The notes below the pieces were generated by a model. It was not told where the DNA came from and searched no databases. It saw only the letters and a list, made by a program, of their open reading frames with translations. DNA of 64,000 bases from Thalassospira alkalitolerans (GTDB lineage: Bacteria; Pseudomonadota; Alphaproteobacteria; Rhodospirillales; Thalassospiraceae), in contig NZ_JFKB01000001.1 in NCBI RefSeq assembly GCF_002115745.1, positions 248,001 through 312,000 of the forward strand. Reading direction: 5' to 3'. Position 1 is the stretch's first letter, and the number at the start of each line of letters is the position of its first letter. A program made the position numbers and the translations under genes. Positions 45,013-53,637 of the stretch are shown in pieces.

Positions 45013-46233
45013 ATGCCTGAAAAACGCCACCCATCCCGCAAGAAATTTACCCGTTTTTCGTCAAAACTGCCGTTCCAGTTCGGCCTTCCCAATGTCAGCC
45101 CGGGTCTGACACAGGCCTCAGACGGCAGCCCAACCTACCTGACGCGCACAACCTCACTTTTGCGCCAACAGGTTCTGATCCATGCACCCTCGGTAAAAAT
45201 CATATCCGACACTGTGCAACCTGATGTCCTGACACGCGATGCATGGGCCGATACCGGTTTTGATCGCAAACGGGTTTTGTTTCTGATCCCCGATGATGCG
45301 ATTGGTGATTGTGTCGGCATGGTCCTGTTTTTGCGCGCCTTTATGGTGAAATATCCGGGTGCAAAAATTGCGGTACTTAACAGCGGCAGCGCATCGGACA
45401 TCTTTGCAACCCTTCCCGATATTACAGTCTTTCAGCTTTTTATCTCGGCCAAACGCCTGAGAACTTTTGATTATCTGATTGATTTCAGCGAGATGGTGGG
45501 CTGGAAAGATATCGCCACCATGCCGGTCAATCCGGAAGAAGCTTTGTGCGAGGCCTTTGGCATTGCCCCGATCCCGCTTGCATCCGGGCGCTCGTCGAAG
45601 CAATTACCCGGCATGAAGATCGGCATCTTGCCCATGGCGTCTTCACCACTTCGTACCCTGCCCCCCGCATTGGTCCGAGAAACCACTGAAATTCTTGCGC
45701 AAACCGGGTTTGAGGTCACCCTGATTCTCAACGCCTATCAGGGAGTGATGAAGAAATACAAGGACACGATCGGATCGTTCAAAACACCGAATATCCGGAT
45801 CATTGACGGCTTCAAAACCATCGGAAATCTGGTGTCCTTCATTCGGGAACAGGATTACGTCGTACTGGCCGATAGTGGCCCGGCCCATATCACCAAGCTG
45901 TTTCAAACACCGGGTATTGGTATCTACACTTCAGCCTCGGCACGCATATTACAGGGCCGCCATCAAAACCTTCATCTCTGGCAAAGCAGCTATAAGGGCG
46001 ATTTTTGTGAAGCTCCCTGTGGCCTTGCCAAACTGCGCGCCACCGCCTCGGGCAAGATTGGCTGTATGGGCAGCCTCAGCGTGCCGATATCCGAACTGAA
46101 TAATCTGCCGAATAATTCGGACAAAGCCCTTGCCGAACGACTTGTGACCGAAAACCCGGTTCCCTGTGTTGCCGACCTCGTTCACCAGAAAGAACGATTT
46201 TTCGCCTTTCTGTGTGCAGACCTCGAAATCTGA
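45013..46233 (+). CDS. Family 9 glycosyltransferase-like protein (LPS heptosyltransferase fold)
   Basis: A 406-residue GT-B-type protein. The N-terminal half has FLIPDDAIGDCVGMVLFLRAFMVKYPGAKIAVL, typical of GT9 (the GD loop for acceptor binding). The C-terminal half has YVVLADSGPAHITKLFQTPGIGIYTS, the GT9 nucleotide-sugar motif (DSGPAH). Related enzymes add heptose to inner-core LPS; donor here unknown. It follows the ThiE-like gene by 34 bases, with GGAGAG before the ATG. No other core genes are adjacent. Confidence 0.83.
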   Translation: MPEKRHPSRKKFTRFSSKLPFQFGLPNVSPGLTQASDGSPTYLTRTTSLLRQQVLIHAPSVKIISDTVQPDVLTRDAWADTGFDRKRVLFLIPDDAIGDCVGMVLFLRAFMVKYPGAKIAVLNSGSASDIFATLPDITVFQLFISAKRLRTFDYLIDFSEMVGWKDIATMPVNPEEALCEAFGIAPIPLASGRSSKQLPGMKIGILPMASSPLRTLPPALVRETTEILAQTGFEVTLILNAYQGVMKKYKDTIGSFKTPNIRIIDGFKTIGNLVSFIREQDYVVLADSGPAHITKLFQTPGIGIYTSASARILQGRHQNLHLWQSSYKGDFCEAPCGLAKLRATASGKIGCMGSLSVPISELNNLPNNSDKALAERLVTENPVPCVADLVHQKERFFAFLCADLEI

Positions 46234-46252
46234 AGCCAAATTCAAATATGAA

Positions 46253-46284
46253 CAAAAAAGAAGGGGACGAAAACCGCCCCCTTC
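46253..46284 (-). terminator. Terminator of porin gene 1
   Basis: GAAGGGGACG-type arm (46260-46269) pairs with the CCCCCTTC side; on the minus strand a T6 run follows. Confidence 0.75.
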
Positions 46285-46306
46285 AATTCATGCCAATTCC
46301 TAAGAA

Positions 46307-47347
46307 TTAGAAAGTCAGTGCAAAACCTGTGACAACACCGTAACCGTCATTGTCTTCGGCACCATCGACTTCATCATCGAACCAGAAGACAGAAGATTTC
46401 CAGGCAACTCCGGCACCAAGGGTATAGGCAAGGCCAAGATCAGCCGTGCTGATTTCGCCGGTACCGTCACCACGGCTGCCATTGCCATATTCAGCATAAC
46501 CATAGGTCAGCGATACAGCAGCGGCATCCATTTCATAGGAAACACCGATGTCAAACTGATCAGTATCATCCGGATCGCTACTGCCTTCACTGAAGCCGTA
46601 ATCATCATCAGTGTGGGAATAGGAACCACCAACAGTGAAGTTGCCGAAGCCAACATTGAGGCCGCCCCCAACAAGGTTGCCTTCACCCCAGTTTTCGCCA
46701 ATGGCGGAAACGCCAAGGGAAATACCGTTGAAATCACCGGTATATTCAAGCGCACCGGAAACGATGTTGTCACCAGAACCGTTTGTGTTGTTATAGGAAG
46801 TACTTCCACCAACTTCGGTTGCGCCGTTGCGATTGCTATCATCAGCAAAGGACACACCCGCGCGGAAACCACCAAGGCTCGGCGTGAAGTATGTAACGCG
46901 GTTCTGATCACCTGTCGGAATGGTGGTATCGATCAAATATGCATTAACCCAGATGTCGAGGTCACCATCGTTAATACCAACCGGGCCAACTGCCGGTGCA
47001 ACAATCTGCATTGAATCGGCTGCACTGTCGTTTTTACCCATTTCGATACGACCGAAGTTGCCGTTGATATACAAATACTGTTCGTCAACCTGGTCACTGG
47101 AAGTTTCACCTTCAAGCTCGACAACCGCGCCAACTTCGATGCCATTATCAAGGATTGTTGAACCTTTAAAATGGATTTCGGTGTCAGACTGAAAAGCGTT
47201 GTTACGATCACCAACTTCCTGATCGGCATAACCAGCCCACTGGTTCATGTAACCACCGACCGACAATTTAATCGGTTCAGACGCCTGAGCCTGACCCGCA
47301 AACGTAACAGCGACAAGTGCACTGGAAGCGATCAATATCTTTTTCAT
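46307..47347 (-). CDS. Outer-membrane porin, copy 1 of three
   Basis: A 346-residue general-diffusion porin of the alphaproteobacterial gram-negative porin family. The signal peptide MKKILIASSALVAVTFAGQA is cleaved near AQA/SEP; the mature N-terminus SEPIKLSVGGYMNQW and the repeated beta-strand pattern (IRYMEKGKNDSAAD-like RIEMGKNDSAADSMQI, GVSFADDSNRNGATEV) are shared with copies 2 and 3. It ends in FALTF, a C-terminal aromatic typical of outer-membrane barrels. A palindrome TGACC-N3-GGTCA lies 82 bases upstream. Confidence 0.92.
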   Translation of the reverse strand: MKKILIASSALVAVTFAGQAQASEPIKLSVGGYMNQWAGYADQEVGDRNNAFQSDTEIHFKGSTILDNGIEVGAVVELEGETSSDQVDEQYLYINGNFGRIEMGKNDSAADSMQIVAPAVGPVGINDGDLDIWVNAYLIDTTIPTGDQNRVTYFTPSLGGFRAGVSFADDSNRNGATEVGGSTSYNNTNGSGDNIVSGALEYTGDFNGISLGVSAIGENWGEGNLVGGGLNVGFGNFTVGGSYSHTDDDYGFSEGSSDPDDTDQFDIGVSYEMDAAAVSLTYGYAEYGNGSRGDGTGEISTADLGLAYTLGAGVAWKSSVFWFDDEVDGAEDNDGYGVVTGFALTF

Positions 47348-47428
47348 CGTACCCTCTTGGTTTTACGTGTGAACCGAGCATTTTTATAAGATACATGCCC
47401 AAACTCTCTCGCTGTTAAACGACTTAAA

Positions 47429-47441
47429 TGACCCACGGTCA
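47429..47441. promoter_or_regulatory. Palindrome TGACC-CAC-GGTCA upstream of porin 1
   Basis: A perfect 5+3+5 palindrome 82 bases before the porin 1 ATG. On the minus strand TTGACC within it can act as -35 with TTTAAC 17 bases downstream, so a bound protein would affect this promoter. The same palindrome occurs upstream of porin 2. Confidence 0.4.
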
Positions 47442-47805
47442 ATTAAAATAATGTACCAGATGATGTTATGTTAAAACATGTTGCATAATCGACACACCCT
47501 CATGCATACACCTCTTTCGGTACATGAATTTTGGCATCTTTGTCAGAAATCTTGCAATTCCAATCATCTTTCTATATATGACTATTGGTCATTTATTTTC
47601 CGTGCTCAAAGCAACAAGCACTGGAAACAGGTCAACCAGCACATATGGCCAATGATGACAGTATCGCGCAGGCATACCCTCTGCCTGCGCGAACTTTTTA
47701 TTGCCATATGCTATGGCAATCCTGAGTAGATTAATATCCGCAAGAACATTCCTAAGGGATAGCGCATCATAACCGATGTAACATCAATCATTCCGGCATA
47801 AAAAA

Positions 47806-47873
47806 ATCCCGCTTAACGTTTTACAACGTAACGGGATCAGAAAGAAAGAAGGGGACGGAAAACCGTCCCCTTC
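47806..47873 (-). terminator. Double terminator of porin gene 2
   Basis: Two consecutive hairpins: GAAGGGGACGG (47848-47858) with CCGTCCCCTTC (47863-47873), followed by a mixed T-run, and ATCCCG (47806-47811) with CGGGAT (47832-47837), followed on the minus strand by T7. Confidence 0.7.
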
Positions 47874-47896
47874 AAACCGTACTAATTCAGGATGAA

Positions 47897-48907
47897 TTAG
47901 AAGTCCAGACGCAGACCGGTAACAACGCCGTAGCCGTCATTGTCAACAGCGGTATCATTCTCCTGATCGAACCAGAAGACCGACGAACGCCAAGAAACAC
48001 CTGCACCAAGAGCATAACGCAGACCAAGGTCAACTGCGCTGATGTCACCAGTACCGAAATCTTCATAACCATAGGTCAGAGAAACAGAAGCCGCATCCAT
48101 CGCGTAGGAAACACCAAGATCGAATGCATCCAGATCCTGGTTTTTGGTTTCACGATCGCTCAGCCCATAATCGTCTTCGGTGTGGCCATAAGAACCACCA
48201 ACGGTGAAGTTGCCAAAGCCAACATTCGAACCGAAACCATACCAATTACCTTCACCCTGGTTTTCGCCAACAGCCGACAGGCCAAGGGTCACACCACCGA
48301 AGTCGTGGTTGAACTCAAGACCAGCAGAAATAATGTTGTCGCCAGAACCATCAGTGTTGTTGTAACTGCTAGCACCGTTACGGTTGCTGTCATCAGCAAA
48401 CGATACACCCGCACGGAAACCACCCATAACCGGGGTATAGTAAGTCGCACGGTTCTGATCACCGCTCGAACGAACGGTATCAATCAGATACGCGTTGGTC
48501 CACTGATCCATGTCACCATCGTTAACGCCAACCGGGCCAACGGCCGGTGCAGTAATACCCATGGCATCAGCAGCACTGTCGTTTTTACCCATTTCGATAC
48601 GACCAAAGCCGCCATTGATATACAGGTACTGTTCGTCAACCTGATCGCCTGAAGTTTCGCCTTCGAGTTCGATAACCGCACCAACTTCGATGCCATTGTC
48701 AAGGGTGGTTGAACCTTTGAAGTGAACTTCGGTGTCAGACTGGAATGCGTTCTTACGACCGCCCGTTGCAGTGTTGTCTTCGTCAGCGAAGCCAGCCCAC
48801 TGTTCCATGTAACCGCCAACCGACAATTTGATTGGTTCGGAAGCCTGTGCCTGACCGGCAAACGCAATAGCAACAAGTGCGCTGGAAGCAACAAGAATCT
48901 TTTTCAT
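47897..48907 (-). CDS. Outer-membrane porin, copy 2 of three
   Basis: A 336-residue porin, closely similar to copies 1 and 3. Signal peptide MKKILVASSALVAIAFAGQA, mature start SEPIKLSVGGYMEQWAGF. The constriction-loop region GVNDGDMDQWTNAYLIDTVRSS and the pattern RATYYTPVMGGFRAGVSFADDSNRN align with copy 1 without gaps at many places. It ends ...GLRLDF. An AT-rich 382-base gap separates it from copy 3. The palindrome TGACC-N3-GGTCA is 89 bases upstream of its ATG. Confidence 0.92.
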   Translation of the reverse strand: MKKILVASSALVAIAFAGQAQASEPIKLSVGGYMEQWAGFADEDNTATGGRKNAFQSDTEVHFKGSTTLDNGIEVGAVIELEGETSGDQVDEQYLYINGGFGRIEMGKNDSAADAMGITAPAVGPVGVNDGDMDQWTNAYLIDTVRSSGDQNRATYYTPVMGGFRAGVSFADDSNRNGASSYNNTDGSGDNIISAGLEFNHDFGGVTLGLSAVGENQGEGNWYGFGSNVGFGNFTVGGSYGHTEDDYGLSDRETKNQDLDAFDLGVSYAMDAASVSLTYGYEDFGTGDISAVDLGLRYALGAGVSWRSSVFWFDQENDTAVDNDGYGVVTGLRLDF

Positions 48908-48995
48908 CTTACCCTCGTAAATTTTGATTTCAGTCGGACTGAACCTCTAAAAGGCCACTGCGTCCAACCGCTCGAAAACGATAAAGCGATATTTG

Positions 48996-49008
48996 TGACC
49001 GCGGGTCA
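48996..49008. promoter_or_regulatory. Palindrome TGACC-GCG-GGTCA upstream of porin 2
   Basis: A perfect 5+3+5 palindrome 89 bases before the porin 2 ATG, with TTGACC on the minus strand as a possible -35. The shared form and near-identical position relative to porin 1 suggest a common regulator. Confidence 0.4.
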
Positions 49009-49236
49009 ATTGAGATAAGTGATCATCAGTCACTTAAGAAATTTAGTGTTGCATTAGAGCCACACTAGCTTTTCATTAGAAACATTAATTACTGACTAAT
49101 GGTTGGTGCATTGATAAAATAAAATCCATATTAATTCATAATATCAAAAATATTATTTTTATTGACCACTAGTCACTTTTATAACAAAAAAATAGTTAGT
49201 CCAAGTCTCCAAGCACTTCTAAAGGAAAAATGACAT

Positions 49237-49267
49237 TAAAAAAGAGGAGGTGGAAAACCACCCCCTC
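49237..49267 (-). terminator. Terminator of porin gene 3
   Basis: GAGGAGGTGG and the CCACCCCCTC side pair across a GAAAACC-type loop (49244-49267), with T6 following on the minus strand (49237-49243). Confidence 0.7.
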
Positions 49268-49289
49268 TCTATGCGCCTAATTCAAAGAA

Positions 49290-50270
49290 TTAGAATGCGA
49301 GACGAAGACCGGTTACAGCACCGAAACCGTCGTTATCAGATGCACTGCCAGCTTTATCTTCTTCAAACCAGAAAACAGAAGACTGCCAGGAAACGCCTGC
49401 ACCAAGGGTGTAAACGAGGCCAGCAGAAAGACCCTGATTTTCGATATTGTCTTGCGAATCGTCCTGGTATGCATAGCTCAAGGAAACAGAAGCAGCATCC
49501 ATGGCGTAAGTAACACCGAGGTCAAACGCATCGGTTTCTTTACCCACATCCGGATCAACTTTGCCGTATGAACCGCCAACGGTGAAGTTGCCGAAACCGA
49601 CATTCACACCAGCACCATACCAATTATCGTCGGCCTGATTTTCACCTTCAACAGAAACGCCGAGCGTAACGCCGTCAAAGTCATGGCTGAAAGTAACCGC
49701 ACCAGAAACGATGTTGTCACCAGAACCAACGGTGTCGTTCTGGGTGCTGTCATCAGCAAAAGAAACACCAGCGCGGAAGCCACCCATGGTCGGGGTGAAG
49801 TAGCTGAAACGATTCTGATCGCCGCTTGACGGAACAGTGTCAATAACGTTGGTCAGATTTGCCCAATCTTCGGTGCCGCCATCGCTCGGATTAACCGGGC
49901 CAACGGAAGGAGCGGTGATGCCCATCGAGTCAGCAACGCTATCGTTTTTGCCCATTTCGATACGACCAAAACCACCATTAACGAACAGGAACTGCTCATC
50001 AACTTGGTCAGTGGAAGTTTCGCCTTCGAGTTCGATGTGCGCACCGACTTCAATGCCGTTATCCAGAGTGGTACGGCCATCGAAATAAACTTCAGTGTCA
50101 GACTGGAAAGCGTTCACACGACCACCAGCTGCATCAATGTCCTGATCAGCAAAGCCGACCCACTGTTCCATATAACCGCCAACAGACAGTTTAATCGGCT
50201 CAGAAGCCGAAGCCTGGCCTGCGAAAGCAACAGCAGCAATTGCGCTGGAAGCAAACAGAATCTTTTTCAT
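49290..50270 (-). CDS. Outer-membrane porin, copy 3 of three
   Basis: A 326-residue porin; the true start is the ATG at 50270 (signal MKKILFASSAIAAVAFAGQA), the upstream frame being non-porin sequence. Mature start SEPIKLSVGGYMEQWVGFAD; RIEMGKNDSVADSMGI and FSYFTPTMGGFRAGVSFADD match the other copies. It is the shortest copy, lacking the STSYNNT-type stretch of copies 1 and 2. It ends GLRLAF. It does not carry the TGACC-N3-GGTCA palindrome upstream, so control may differ. It is divergent from the DUF3576 gene. Confidence 0.92.
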   Translation of the reverse strand: MKKILFASSAIAAVAFAGQASASEPIKLSVGGYMEQWVGFADQDIDAAGGRVNAFQSDTEVYFDGRTTLDNGIEVGAHIELEGETSTDQVDEQFLFVNGGFGRIEMGKNDSVADSMGITAPSVGPVNPSDGGTEDWANLTNVIDTVPSSGDQNRFSYFTPTMGGFRAGVSFADDSTQNDTVGSGDNIVSGAVTFSHDFDGVTLGVSVEGENQADDNWYGAGVNVGFGNFTVGGSYGKVDPDVGKETDAFDLGVTYAMDAASVSLSYAYQDDSQDNIENQGLSAGLVYTLGAGVSWQSSVFWFEEDKAGSASDNDGFGAVTGLRLAF

Positions 50271-50518
50271 CTTTTCCCTCAACGTCTTTGAAAATGCGGC
50301 GAACCGCCAAATCAAAAATTAGGTGAACGACTTTTCGCCGTTCGGTTCGATGCGGATTGAGCCACCAAAACTCCCCCCCGTCAACAACACTGTGATTTAA
50401 ATGCGACATTCACACACCAAAGTTGCAAATTTGACACACATGTTTTTGTTTGCTGAAATCTATCGCGGCCCTATAGTGCTTAAAACTATATATAACCGCC
50501 TTGAACAAGGAACAAACC

Positions 50519-51091
50519 GTGCGATTGCCTCTCGTAAAAACACTTACCTTCGCAGTGATGTCTATGTTTCTCACTGCATGTGCTGGTTCACAGTCTGATT
50601 ACGATAGTTATCCTGGTTCTGCACCCGGAAATCAGCGTGCAGGAACAAAAGGTCGTGCGGCGACAACCGCTGACGTAAAAAAGGAAGGCACCCTATTCGG
50701 ACAGGACGGGTTAAATTTCCTCGGCGGTGACGACAAAAAGAATCAGGGCGGTGGCACCGGGATCGGCGTCAACAGCTTCTTGTGGCGCGCTACGCTTGAT
50801 ACGTTGTCCTTCATGCCGCTTAACTCTGCTGATCCGTTTGGCGGAGTAATCATTACCGATTGGTATAGCCCGCCTGAAACCCCGAATGAGCGCTTCAAGG
50901 TCACGGGCTATATTCTTGACACCGCACTTCGTTCGGATGCCGTCAAAGTCTCTGTTTTCCGTCAAGTCCGTGTTGGGCCGGAACAATGGGCCGATGCCGT
51001 TGTCGAATCTGGTACCGTCACCGCAATGGAAGATGCCATCCTGACCCGTGCACGCCAACTGCGCATCGACAGCGCGGCTGCAGAGAAATAG
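50519..51091 (+). CDS. DUF3576 domain lipoprotein
   Basis: A 190-residue predicted lipoprotein starting at GTG 50519, with AAGGA six bases upstream; the frame extends 18 bases to a TTG without a site. Signal MRLPLVKTLTFAVMSMFLTAC ends in lipobox LTAC. The mature part is DUF3576: GIGVNSFLWRATLDTLSFMPL...GGVIITDWYS and a conserved YILDTALRSDAVKVSVFRQ. Its function is unknown but it commonly precedes leuS-lptE-holA in alphaproteobacteria, suggesting an envelope role. The next gene begins 10 bases after its stop. Confidence 0.87.
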   Translation: MRLPLVKTLTFAVMSMFLTACAGSQSDYDSYPGSAPGNQRAGTKGRAATTADVKKEGTLFGQDGLNFLGGDDKKNQGGGTGIGVNSFLWRATLDTLSFMPLNSADPFGGVIITDWYSPPETPNERFKVTGYILDTALRSDAVKVSVFRQVRVGPEQWADAVVESGTVTAMEDAILTRARQLRIDSAAAEK

Positions 51092-51101
51092 CATCGCGGA
51101 A

Positions 51102-51782
51102 ATGACAGACGCGACGTTATATATGTCACAGCGATACAACCCCCATTCGCTTGATCGTGAATGGGGGTTTGTCTTGGCAAAAAAGCGACCTGCTCTTATC
51201 AGATCTCAAGATCTGCAATCCGCACGCATTGATCTTGCCAAAGAAATTGTCGATTCGTATGTCTCACTTCAAAGCGATCATACTCTGCCGGCTATATCAG
51301 GTGCCGTTAAGGCCGACGGCATTGATCCCGACCCAAAGGTTTTAATCGCACAGGTCGGCACCGATATTATCGGGCTGGCGCTTTTGGCCGATGTCCCATT
51401 GCACCGCCCGATCCGAATCACCCATAACAGCCTGGTGGGTCATTGGCGCTGGCTGCGGCAGGTTTGGGCCTGTTTCTCACATGACACAAACAATATAGCG
51501 CTCTCCCCAGCCAGAACCCCGCCAGGCAATATCACCGGCAAGATTATAAGTGACACAAGGCACCACATCGAAACCGGGCGCTTTCACACGGCAATCGCCA
51601 CCCTTCATCAGCAATTTCAGACCTTTTCCCCGCCCGAAAAAACCTCGAAAATATCCCCGGTACGACTTTCTTTCCTGCAAGACCTAACTCTGTTTTGCCC
51701 TTTTATCGGAACGGAACTATTGTACCGTCACGGTTACGCACGAGGTGGTTCCGGCCATCACCCCAAAGACAGCGAGGAATGA
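51102..51782 (+). CDS. LeuRS-derived fragment: N-terminus joined to the anticodon-binding region, catalytic and editing domains missing
   Basis: A 226-residue open frame that aligns by eye only to the two ends of leucyl-tRNA synthetase. Residues 11-21 (RYNPHSLDREW) match the LeuRS start. Residues 74-122 (IDPDPKVLIAQVGTDIIGLAL through VGHWRWLRQVW) match the block following KMSKS, 153-172 (RHHIETGRFHTAIATLHQQF) and 195-211 (LTLFCPFIGTELLYRHG) the anticodon-binding helices. HIGH, the CP1 editing domain and KMSKS are absent, so it cannot charge tRNA. Its position, between DUF3576 and lptE, is where leuS is expected, and its stop overlaps the lptE start as ATGA. Start uncertain (51102 or 51123). 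Decayed gene versus retained tRNA-binding protein is open. Confidence 0.65.
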   Translation: MTDATLYMSQRYNPHSLDREWGFVLAKKRPALIRSQDLQSARIDLAKEIVDSYVSLQSDHTLPAISGAVKADGIDPDPKVLIAQVGTDIIGLALLADVPLHRPIRITHNSLVGHWRWLRQVWACFSHDTNNIALSPARTPPGNITGKIISDTRHHIETGRFHTAIATLHQQFQTFSPPEKTSKISPVRLSFLQDLTLFCPFIGTELLYRHGYARGGSGHHPKDSEE

Positions 51783-52288
51783 CGTTGCGCGCCCTGATTT
51801 CGATTTTCGCCCTGCTTGCCCTGACCAGCCTGACAGCATGTGGCTTTCGCCCGCTTTATGCCGAGGATAAAGACGGCCAAAGCACCGCGTCCGACATGGC
51901 AAAAGTCAAAATTTCAATGATGGAAGACCGGGTCGGGCAACTCACACGCAATGTCTTGGTCGAAACGCTGACGCCGCGGGGGCAGATCAAGCATACGGAA
52001 TATATTTTAGCAGTAAACCTGAGCGAATCGACTTCCGAACTTGGTTTCACCAAGGATAACGAGGCAACAATCGCAGATTATATTCTAACCGCTCAATATC
52101 AACTATCACGCATTTCGGATAAGCAGCTTCTTCGCGAAGGCACCCTCCGTGCCCGTACAACATTCAACCTTGTCGATTCAGATTTTGCATCGCTTGAGGC
52201 CGAGTCGGCCGCCAAATCCGATGCCGCCCGCAATCTGGCGCGTCAGATTGCCAATCAGGTGGCCGTTGGCCTGCGCAACGCACAATAG
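51779..52288 (+). CDS. lptE: LPS-assembly lipoprotein LptE
   Basis: LptE plugs the outer-membrane translocon LptD. The protein (169 residues from the ATG at 51779, SD GAGGA) has the signal MTLRALISIFALLALTSLTAC with lipobox LTAC, then GFRPLYAEDK, the hallmark opening of alphaproteobacterial LptE, and a valine- and alanine-rich beta sandwich. The start overlaps the upstream stop as ATGA. A longer frame begins at 51695 inside the upstream gene and is not needed. holA follows after 12 bases. Confidence 0.9.
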   Translation: MTLRALISIFALLALTSLTACGFRPLYAEDKDGQSTASDMAKVKISMMEDRVGQLTRNVLVETLTPRGQIKHTEYILAVNLSESTSELGFTKDNEATIADYILTAQYQLSRISDKQLLREGTLRARTTFNLVDSDFASLEAESAAKSDAARNLARQIANQVAVGLRNAQ

Positions 52289-52300
52289 GGCCCTCCGTTC

Positions 52301-53332
52301 ATGAAGCTTAAGGCAGCCCAGGTCGAAAACTTCCTTCGCGCCCCCGATGCCAAGGCGCAGCTGGTCCTAATCTATGGTGAGGATGAGGGGCTTGTGCGTG
52401 AACGCGCCGTCAAGCTTGCCCAAACCGTCATCGAGGACCTTAAAGATCCGTTTCGCGTGATCGAGCTTGGCATCCCGCAGCTTAAGGAAGACGCCGGACG
52501 CCTGCGTGATGAAGCCGCTGCGATCAGTTTCGGCGGCGGGCGCCGTGTCATCCGAATCCGCGATATTGGCGAGGCACAGGCCCCCATCATCGCCGATTTC
52601 CTGTCTCATCCGGCCGGTGACGCCCTGATCGTGATTGAAGCCGGAAGTCTTGCCACCAAATCCAAGCTACGCCAAGCCGTCGAGAAATCCGGCAATGGCA
52701 TGGCGCTGCCCTGCTATGCCGATAGCGGCCGTGACCTTGAAGGTCTGATCAATTCCGTGATGGAAGACCACAAACTGCGCATTGATCGCGATGCTATCCG
52801 CTATCTGGTCGCCAACCTCGGCTCGGACCGCATGATTTCCCGAAGCGAACTGGAAAAGCTTGCCCTTTACGCTTTAAAAGACCCTCAGGTCACGCTGGCC
52901 GCTGCCATGGCCTGTGTCGGGGATAGTTCCGCCCGTCATTACGATGATATCGTGCAGGCCGTATCACAAGGTAATGTCGCCAATCTTGATACCGCACTTA
53001 CCCGACTGGTCGAAGAAGGCCTTAACCCGGTCGGTGCGCTGCGCATGATGATCGGTTATTTTCAAAAACTGCATCTGGTCAAAGGCCAGATGTCCCAGGG
53101 CACCAATGCCGAACAGGCCATGAAAGCCCTGCGACCGCCGCTGTTTTTCAAGGCTGCTGATCAATTCCGCGCCAATCTGCACAATTGGGCACTGGCCAAC
53201 CTGCAACGCGCCCTGCAAATCCTGCTCGAAGCCGAAAAGGACTGCAAAAGCGGTCTGGGCATCCCCGAAACCATCGCCCATCGCGCTATGATCAAGATCG
53301 CCGTCGCCCGACAGAAACAGGCCCGACGCTGA
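52301..53332 (+). CDS. holA: DNA polymerase III delta subunit
   Basis: The delta subunit opens the sliding clamp within the clamp loader. The 343-residue protein starts MKLKAAQVENFLRAPDAKAQLVLIYGEDEGLVRERA, the family opening, and continues with domain II (ISRSELEKLALYALK) and the C-terminal collar domain (NWALANLQRALQILLEAEKDCKSGLGIPE). The stop is followed by a 305-base gap and a convergent parB unit. Order lptE-holA is standard. Confidence 0.94.
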   Translation: MKLKAAQVENFLRAPDAKAQLVLIYGEDEGLVRERAVKLAQTVIEDLKDPFRVIELGIPQLKEDAGRLRDEAAAISFGGGRRVIRIRDIGEAQAPIIADFLSHPAGDALIVIEAGSLATKSKLRQAVEKSGNGMALPCYADSGRDLEGLINSVMEDHKLRIDRDAIRYLVANLGSDRMISRSELEKLALYALKDPQVTLAAAMACVGDSSARHYDDIVQAVSQGNVANLDTALTRLVEEGLNPVGALRMMIGYFQKLHLVKGQMSQGTNAEQAMKALRPPLFFKAADQFRANLHNWALANLQRALQILLEAEKDCKSGLGIPETIAHRAMIKIAVARQKQARR

Positions 53333-53637
53333 CCCCTTTCGCGCTTGACCGATCCGCATGGAAAAACACGCTATTACAACGCATTGCGATGACGGGCAAT
53401 CCCCTGTCACCTAAGCAAGAAAATCAGCATATGACCTTTACCGTGCAAATCTAATTGTGTTGCCTATTTTATTCCCAACGGCCCCGTCGCCCCCCGTTTA
53501 TTCAAGCTGGCGCGGATATCCTGGCAACCAACCACAAAACACAGGCCATGCCAAAACCAAAAGGGCAGCCTATTTAAAGCTGCCCTTTGTCGTCTTCACG
53601 ATCTATCTGTTTTCAATGCGCAGATGGGTTAAAGAAT
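53333..53637. other. Convergent gap between holA and the par operon
   Basis: Holds only the parB-side terminator at 53560-53588. No separate holA terminator or gene is evident. Confidence 0.5.
53560..53588 (-). terminator. Terminator of the parA-parB transcription unit
   Basis: AAAGGGCAGC and GCTGCCCTTT pair perfectly around a 9-base loop; TTTTGGTTTT follows on the minus strand. Confidence 0.8.

Larger units (their letters stand above)
47348..47896. other. Porin 1 upstream region (549 bases)
   Basis: Apart from the palindrome at 47429-47441 and the terminator of porin 2 near 47806-47873, nothing is seen. The stretch is AT-rich and without a credible gene. Confidence 0.5.
48908..49289. other. 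AT-rich region between porin 2 and porin 3
   Basis: Holds the operator-like palindrome at 48996-49008, an inverted repeat TAAGTGA-N7-TCACTTA at 49016-49036, a weaker TGACCACTAGTCA at 49163-49175, and the terminator of porin 3. No gene is supported. Confidence 0.5.
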
